DNA from: SZUA-448 sp045593785
Lineage (GTDB): Bacteria; Bacillota; Clostridia; Lachnospirales; Lachnospiraceae
Assembly (NCBI GenBank): GCA_045593785.1
Contig: JAZNXH010000043.1
Location: 1 to 16,558 of the forward strand
Reading direction: 5' to 3'
Length of the DNA: 16,558 nucleotides
The notes beneath the pieces are model-generated. The model had not been told where the DNA came from and made no database searches. It was given only the letters and a program-made list of their open reading frames with translations. Below are positions 11,715-16,558 of this stretch, one piece after another. The first letter of the stretch is position 1, and every line of letters starts with the position of its first letter. Position numbers and translations under genes: made by a program.

Positions 11715-14186
11715 TTACCGGTATCCGGTCACCAGTGTTTTCTTCTCACCCATGTGCACAGTAACCGTCCCGTATTCCGGAATTAACACAATCCGGCTTC
11801 CCACGTTCTGTAATCTTTCTAATGTTTCTATATGCGGATGTCCAAACCGGTTATCCTTTCCATAAGAAATCACTGCAATCTCCGGTTGCAATGCTTCTAA
11901 AAACGCCTCCGAAGTCGAATGCTTCGAACCATGGTGCGCGGTCTTTAATATCACAGTTTCTTTATTCATAATCTTTTTCTCGAGCGCAGGTCTCACACAC
12001 GCTTCTGCGTTCTCTCCAATGTCGCCGGTAAACACAATTGCCGTATTCCTGCATTCTAACAGCAATGTCAAAGACGCATCGTTCGTATCATAGGTAGGAT
12101 AGTTCTCGTCAGGATGTATACAGGTAAATATTATTTCATTGTCTGTTACCGTATCCCCGGGACGAAACCAGAAAACCGGGATCCCTTTTTCTTGCGCAAT
12201 CTTATATATTGCAGCAAACCCTTTCTCATTCCGCTCTTCCGACTCATTTTCGTCGCCCTCAATTATTCGGATACTGTCTTCCGTCTCCCGGCGGTAAGCT
12301 GCCGGCAGAACCAGATTCTGTATCTGTATCTCGCCCCGATACCAATCGTCCGGTGAATTGGTCTTCTCCATCAGTTCCTTTATGCCATTCGTATGATCCG
12401 AATCCGGATGTGAAAGAAAAACAGCTTCCAGTTCTGCAATTCCCTGATATTTTAACCACGGTTTTAAACGATATTCACCGACAGATTTCACTGTCGTACT
12501 GCCGCAATCGATCAAATATGCCTTGTCATTTACTGTCCGTACAACGGCACAATCCCCCTGCCCGACTGATAAAAAGTCTGCAACACATTTACTGTCTGCT
12601 TCGTTTCTGACCTGTTCTTTGTCCGGCAATCGGATAAAGGCCAATGGCAACAAGCCCAATACACACAGTGCATACCTTCGGCAATAATATTGCCTTGGAT
12701 GATGCCGGTTCTGTTTTGCGATTCGTTCCGCAACCGCAAAAAACAAACACACAATTGCAAAATATATCACCATTCTCCAACCTTGTGGCTTCCCGTACAA
12801 CCAAACAGGAAACGGTAAGTGCTCTGTCAGCTTGCACAAGCGTTCATATAACTCCAGAATCCAATACACACCGCCGACCAAAAACTTTCCAAGCGTATCA
12901 GAAAATATCCCTACAAGTCCTGCCAGAATACTCAGAAAGACCACAGAAGACAGTAATCCGACTACCGGAATATTCAGGAACACAGAGTACAGCGGAAGTT
13001 CATAATATGTATTCAAAATAATCGGAGCCGTAATCAATTGTGGGGTCAGGCCGGACAAGAACAAAAATAGCAATTTCTCTGCCGGAGTTTTGCCTTTCCG
13101 TAACTTCATCTGCTCCCACTCTCTGGCAAAGTAAGAAATACCAAACGCCGCAGCAAATGACAGCTGAAACCCTGTCTGATACAACTGCATTGGATTTACA
13201 AGCAGAATCAACAAACCGCAGAATGCACATGCAGAACGTGAATCATAACTTCTTCCCAGAACCTTTGCCAGCATAGCAAGTACCAGCATACCCACCGCAC
13301 GCTGGGTAGATACACCAAACTCCGTCAAAGAGCCGTAAAACACCAGAACCAATACCGTGGCTACTGCTGCCGGAATTAATGGGCTTCCCACCTTTCGGAT
13401 TAAAGCAAACAAACCCATCCCAAGCAAAGATACATGAAGTCCCGAGATTGCCAGTATATGTGCAATTCCGTTTTTCTGATACAAAGTTTTTGTATCCGCA
13501 TCCAATTCCGCCTTGTCACCTAACAAGATTGCACTGACGATTCCTGCATGTTTCTCGGGAAGGATTTCTTCATAGATGGAATCCAGCCGGTTTCTTATCT
13601 TACGACAAGCTTCACGAATTCGGTCAACACCACCATGTATCACTTCCATCTCATCTGCGTAAAATTTACACGCGATACGCTGTGCCCGATAGTATGACCT
13701 TTCATCAAACTGTCCTGCATTTTCCGGTTCCGAAAACGGGACAAGTTCACCGGTAAGACGAATGTAATTCCCGATCTGAAGCCCGTCTGCAGATTCGCTG
13801 TATACCAAAAGTTTCCCTGCGGAATCAAATCCCTTAATCACAACATGATTTAACACCATCCGGTATCCGGACTTTGTTTCCGCTATGGAACGGATTCTAC
13901 CTTCCGCCTGCGCAAACATTTTTTCTGTTAACACGGCATCGATTGGATCGTCCTTCGCCTGTAAACTCCCTAAGCCAGCCCCCAAAAGCAACAGCGACGG
14001 AAGTATCAGCCAACACCACTGTTCTTTCCATACACGCTGCATCCATCCGTCTTTTCGACAAATACTGTATATCACCAACACTGCATACGAAAACAAGACC
14101 GCCCAAAGCATCCACTTTAGCCGGTCCCGAAATACAATTCCGATACAATATACAGCCAACATCCAAAGAAGTGACCTCTTTATCAT
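11715..14186 (-). CDS. comEC: DNA internalization-related competence protein ComEC/Rec2
   Basis: Polytopic membrane channel that passes single-stranded DNA into the cell in natural transformation. The 823 aa have all three usual parts. N-terminal membrane helices plus an OB-like extracellular domain (DUF4131 type) cover about 1-190. The Competence domain with the signature AILLGDKAEL and then AHILAISGLHVSLLG (about 219-256) plus many helices runs to about 520. A C-terminal metallo-beta-lactamase-like domain follows, with SHPDSDHTNG (592-601), FTGDIGENAE, TAHHGSKHS (749-757) and GHPH (784-787). The metal motif has Asp595 where the second His of HxHxDH would be, common in ComEC. The gene follows the GerMN lipoprotein by 9 nt, with AGAGG across that stop. 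No comEA or comEB is visible here. Confidence 0.95.
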   Translation of the reverse strand: MIKRSLLWMLAVYCIGIVFRDRLKWMLWAVLFSYAVLVIYSICRKDGWMQRVWKEQWCWLILPSLLLLGAGLGSLQAKDDPIDAVLTEKMFAQAEGRIRSIAETKSGYRMVLNHVVIKGFDSAGKLLVYSESADGLQIGNYIRLTGELVPFSEPENAGQFDERSYYRAQRIACKFYADEMEVIHGGVDRIREACRKIRNRLDSIYEEILPEKHAGIVSAILLGDKAELDADTKTLYQKNGIAHILAISGLHVSLLGMGLFALIRKVGSPLIPAAVATVLVLVFYGSLTEFGVSTQRAVGMLVLAMLAKVLGRSYDSRSACAFCGLLILLVNPMQLYQTGFQLSFAAAFGISYFAREWEQMKLRKGKTPAEKLLFLFLSGLTPQLITAPIILNTYYELPLYSVFLNIPVVGLLSSVVFLSILAGLVGIFSDTLGKFLVGGVYWILELYERLCKLTEHLPFPVWLYGKPQGWRMVIYFAIVCLFFAVAERIAKQNRHHPRQYYCRRYALCVLGLLPLAFIRLPDKEQVRNEADSKCVADFLSVGQGDCAVVRTVNDKAYLIDCGSTTVKSVGEYRLKPWLKYQGIAELEAVFLSHPDSDHTNGIKELMEKTNSPDDWYRGEIQIQNLVLPAAYRRETEDSIRIIEGDENESEERNEKGFAAIYKIAQEKGIPVFWFRPGDTVTDNEIIFTCIHPDENYPTYDTNDASLTLLLECRNTAIVFTGDIGENAEACVRPALEKKIMNKETVILKTAHHGSKHSTSEAFLEALQPEIAVISYGKDNRFGHPHIETLERLQNVGSRIVLIPEYGTVTVHMGEKKTLVTGYR

Positions 14187-14195
14187 GAAACCTCT

Positions 14196-15110
14196 CTATT
14201 CTTCGATCAGTTCCAATTTACGTTCCAATAGTGTGTTCAACGCAATGCTCTGGTATAGTTTTTTGGTCTCACCATTTACAGTAATCTGTACCTGCCTCAC
14301 ATTGGGCAGTTCAACCAGAGTATTTACTACCGAATATACGGCAACGCTTTCTGTAACGGTCGGCAGTTTTTCCAAAAACTTTGCATTGAAATCAACGTAA
14401 CAAATTCCATCCTTGGTCGCAATCTGATTAATCACAACATCCTCCGATAAGGTCGCCCTCATATCCGGCAACGCTTCAATCGGACCATTGATTAACATCT
14501 CCAGCACCAGTTGTTCCTGTGTCTTGTTCCCGATATATTCCATTCGCAAATGTGCTTCTTTCAGCTTATCACCGCTTTCATTGGCATAGTATACGGTAAA
14601 ATATGCAACCTGAGAAAAGCTACTCTCTGCACCGGTATTATCCAAGAAATCGGAAGCCGTCATCCAGCCTACCGGCTGTTCCGCATTTTTCATCAGCGGC
14701 TGTCCATTCACGTAAAACGCAATATTCTCTACTTCCGGTATTTGGCATAACGTTTTTACAATCGCAGCTCTGGTAAGAATCTCGGCAACTCCGGTCAACG
14801 TACTGTAACCCTCGCTAAAATAAAGGGTAAGTTGCTCATTCTCCAACCGATATTCCACCAACTGTACTGCTTCATTCAACGGAGCCCGATAAGTCGGATT
14901 CTCCGCAGGCATGGAAAGTTGCTTCGTAAGCTCATCTAACAATCCTTCCGCAGTCTCACTCTGCGCTTCATATCCTACGCTTACCAACTTGGTATCTGCA
15001 TTATTGACATAATAAACCTGATGGCTGGCCGCCAGTTCAATCTCCTGTTGGTTGCAAGCCGTCAGAAACAACAATATGAAACTGAATAAACAGATGCAAT
15101 ATCTTCTCAT
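14196..15110 (-). CDS. Lipoprotein with two GerMN domains
   Basis: 304-aa predicted surface lipoprotein. The N-terminus MRRYCICLFSFILLFLTAC is a signal peptide with lipobox LTAC, placing the lipidated cysteine at Cys19. Two GerMN-type domains follow. The first is about 30-140, with LTLYFSEGYSTLTG and the end IAFYVNGQPL. The second is about 167-287, with TVYYANESGD, LVLEMLINGP, GICYVDFNAKFLEKLP and VQITVNGETK. Bacillus GerM, with the same duplication, takes part in sporulation and germination; its role here is not known. It starts 12 nt after the histidine kinase and ends 9 nt before comEC, so co-transcription is very likely. The upstream Shine-Dalgarno is weak (GAG before an A-rich spacer), suggesting coupling to kinase translation. 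It could act as the extracellular partner of the kinase, as an envelope factor or in spore cortex assembly. Confidence 0.85.
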   Translation of the reverse strand: MRRYCICLFSFILLFLTACNQQEIELAASHQVYYVNNADTKLVSVGYEAQSETAEGLLDELTKQLSMPAENPTYRAPLNEAVQLVEYRLENEQLTLYFSEGYSTLTGVAEILTRAAIVKTLCQIPEVENIAFYVNGQPLMKNAEQPVGWMTASDFLDNTGAESSFSQVAYFTVYYANESGDKLKEAHLRMEYIGNKTQEQLVLEMLINGPIEALPDMRATLSEDVVINQIATKDGICYVDFNAKFLEKLPTVTESVAVYSVVNTLVELPNVRQVQITVNGETKKLYQSIALNTLLERKLELIEE

Positions 15111-15122
15111 ATTTTTCTCACA

Positions 15123-16532
15123 CTATTCCGTAAATGTCTGACCGACAATAAAACTCAGCGGGATTCTTACGGTAAACATCGAACCTTCCTCTTCCCTGCT
15201 GAACAGTTTAATCGTTCCTTTGTGCATCAGTATAATGTTCTTCACAATCGCAAGTCCCAGACCGGAACCGCCGGTCTCACGCGACCTTGTCTTATCGACA
15301 CGATAGAAACGGTCGAAAACGTGCTCTTGCTCTTCCTGCGGAATCCCGATGCCGGAATCCGCCACTCTCAGATAAAAATACTTATGATCTGCGTTCAGGG
15401 ATAATTTTACCCAACCACCCTCAACGTTATATTTGATTGCATTTTCAATCAGATTGGAAATTGCAAGTGACAACTTCACTTCGTCCACTTCTGCAATTAC
15501 ATTGCGGAAGCTCTCATAGATCAACTCAATTCCCCGTTGCTTTGCAATCGGTGTCAGACGTCGCAGGATAATATCCAGCAATTCATTGATACTGACCTGT
15601 GCAATGTGCATCTCGCCATCCGTGCGGTCAAGTTTTACCAAAGACAATAAATCACTGATGATCTTGTTCTCACGCTCAATCTCTGCATTGATATCCGTCA
15701 AGAACTCCCGATACAATTCCTCCGGAACATTTTCCTGCATCAGGAGCGAATCTGCCAACACCTTCATGGAAGTCATCGGCGTTTTTAACTCATGTGAGAC
15801 ATTCGAAACAAATTCCTGTCGTGATTTTTCCAACTTATTGATTTGCTGCAACATAACATTGAACGCATCTGAAATCTGTTCAATCTCATAATATCCGCTC
15901 ATTGTCACATGTGCATCTGTACCACCTTCCGTTACCTGGGCAATCGCACCACTGATTTTCTGCAATGGTTTCGTCAAACGTCTGGAGTACAGTAAAACAA
16001 ATACCAGCATCAAAACACTTAAGAATGAAATTGTAATTCCCATCACCTGACTAATATCATGCTGTTGGTCAAATATACCTTGCGTCGTTGCGCGCACTAA
16101 AAAAACACCGATTATACTCTGTGTCTCATTCTCAACAATCGGCATAGTCAATTCGATATAGCAGGCGTCATCATTGCGGTATGTATCTGCGGTTCCGCGC
16201 AGTGCCTGGATTACTTCTTCCGATATCAGGGTCTTACCCACTTCCATATCGTAAGTATCCATAAGAATATTCAGGCTCTTATCCACCACCAGAATACGAC
16301 CTTCATAAATAACAGCGGCCTGTCCCAGTTCATACACCATCTTCTCGGTCAGGGTACTCTGCAGACCACCGACAGCACCGAGCTGGTTGATAAACATATT
16401 AGAGTGCGTGCGAATGTCCGAAATCACTTTCGTCATCCGGGATTCTCTTGCCGAAAATCGGATTACATAACCAAGGAGCAGCATAACTGCCAGCACAGAC
16501 AAAAAGAATACCCAGATGATACTCAGACGCAT
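15123..16532 (-). CDS. Membrane sensor histidine kinase (WalK/PhoR-like)
   Basis: 469-aa two-component sensor. TM1 is about 4-24. An extracellular Cache/PAS-like sensor runs about 30-160 (VIYEGRILVVDKSLNILMDT, then a second strand set ending IIGVFLVRAT). TM2 is about 163-182 and HAMP about 183-235. The HisKA domain has H-box SNVSHELKTP with phospho-acceptor His247. The HATPase domain has N-box LIENAIKYN (Asn364), G1 DSGIG (392-396), F-box FDRFYRVDKTRS and G2 GSGLGLA (422-428). All catalytic residues are present. An in-frame TGA lies at 16553-16551, so ATG 16532 is the only clear start, but no good Shine-Dalgarno precedes it; coupling to an upstream response regulator is likely. It leads the kinase-GerMN-comEC operon. 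The signal sensed is unknown. Confidence 0.93.
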   Translation of the reverse strand: MRLSIIWVFFLSVLAVMLLLGYVIRFSARESRMTKVISDIRTHSNMFINQLGAVGGLQSTLTEKMVYELGQAAVIYEGRILVVDKSLNILMDTYDMEVGKTLISEEVIQALRGTADTYRNDDACYIELTMPIVENETQSIIGVFLVRATTQGIFDQQHDISQVMGITISFLSVLMLVFVLLYSRRLTKPLQKISGAIAQVTEGGTDAHVTMSGYYEIEQISDAFNVMLQQINKLEKSRQEFVSNVSHELKTPMTSMKVLADSLLMQENVPEELYREFLTDINAEIERENKIISDLLSLVKLDRTDGEMHIAQVSINELLDIILRRLTPIAKQRGIELIYESFRNVIAEVDEVKLSLAISNLIENAIKYNVEGGWVKLSLNADHKYFYLRVADSGIGIPQEEQEHVFDRFYRVDKTRSRETGGSGLGLAIVKNIILMHKGTIKLFSREEEGSMFTVRIPLSFIVGQTFTE

Positions 16533-16558
16533 GCTGAATAATTTACGATATCAAGTCG

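Noticed and set aside
13885..14400. 171-codon plus-strand open frame opposite comEC and the GerMN gene
   Set aside because: Shadow of two well supported minus-strand genes.
1..16558. CRISPR arrays, insertion sequences, phage genes or defence islands
   Set aside because: No regularly spaced repeats, transposase or integrase motifs, or nuclease/defence gene sets were seen on either strand.

Overview
The window looks like a chromosomal segment of a spore-forming, low-to-moderate GC Clostridia bacterium, most likely a Lachnospiraceae-type gut anaerobe. This rests on a germination protease (gpr), a Clostridia-type phosphatidylserine decarboxylase, a class Ic aspartate aminotransferase, a HelD RNA-polymerase recycling ATPase, an intracellular GH43 beta-xylosidase and strong Firmicutes-style ribosome binding sites. 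The family placement is inference; no 16S gene is present. I see no prophage, insertion sequence or CRISPR array.

Left block (1-3510). The 5' part of gpr (minus strand, cut by the window edge) is divergent from a plus-strand group: rpsT (ribosomal protein S20), psd (phosphatidylserine decarboxylase), holA (DNA polymerase III delta) and a tRNA-Ser(CGA). The gpr-rpsT gap holds two sigma-A-like promoters and a candidate sigma-G promoter. rpsT has a structured leader of about 125 nt that could fold as a pseudoknot or occlude its own ribosome binding site. rpsT and tRNA-Ser are each followed by a strong intrinsic terminator.

Middle block (3537-11640), all minus strand. In the direction of transcription it holds aspT; then a tightly coupled pair of an AraC-HTH/GGDEF fusion regulator and a GH43 beta-xylosidase (stop and start overlap as TAATG); then two tandem terminators; then helD; then putP (sodium/proline symporter).

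Right block (11715-16532), minus strand. A sensor histidine kinase, a lipoprotein with two GerMN domains and comEC (DNA-uptake channel) are separated by only 12 and 9 nt and look like one operon. A response regulator probably lies just beyond the right edge.

How it fits together: most genes are core housekeeping (translation, replication, phospholipid synthesis, amino-acid metabolism and transport, RNA polymerase recycling). In Bacillus subtilis comEC, holA, rpsT and gpr are neighbours. Here the same four genes occur within about 14 kb but are split by unrelated genes and carried on different strands. The most unusual items are the AraC-GGDEF fusion with a well-placed internal ribosome binding site at the domain junction, the rpsT leader, and the kinase-GerMN-comEC operon.
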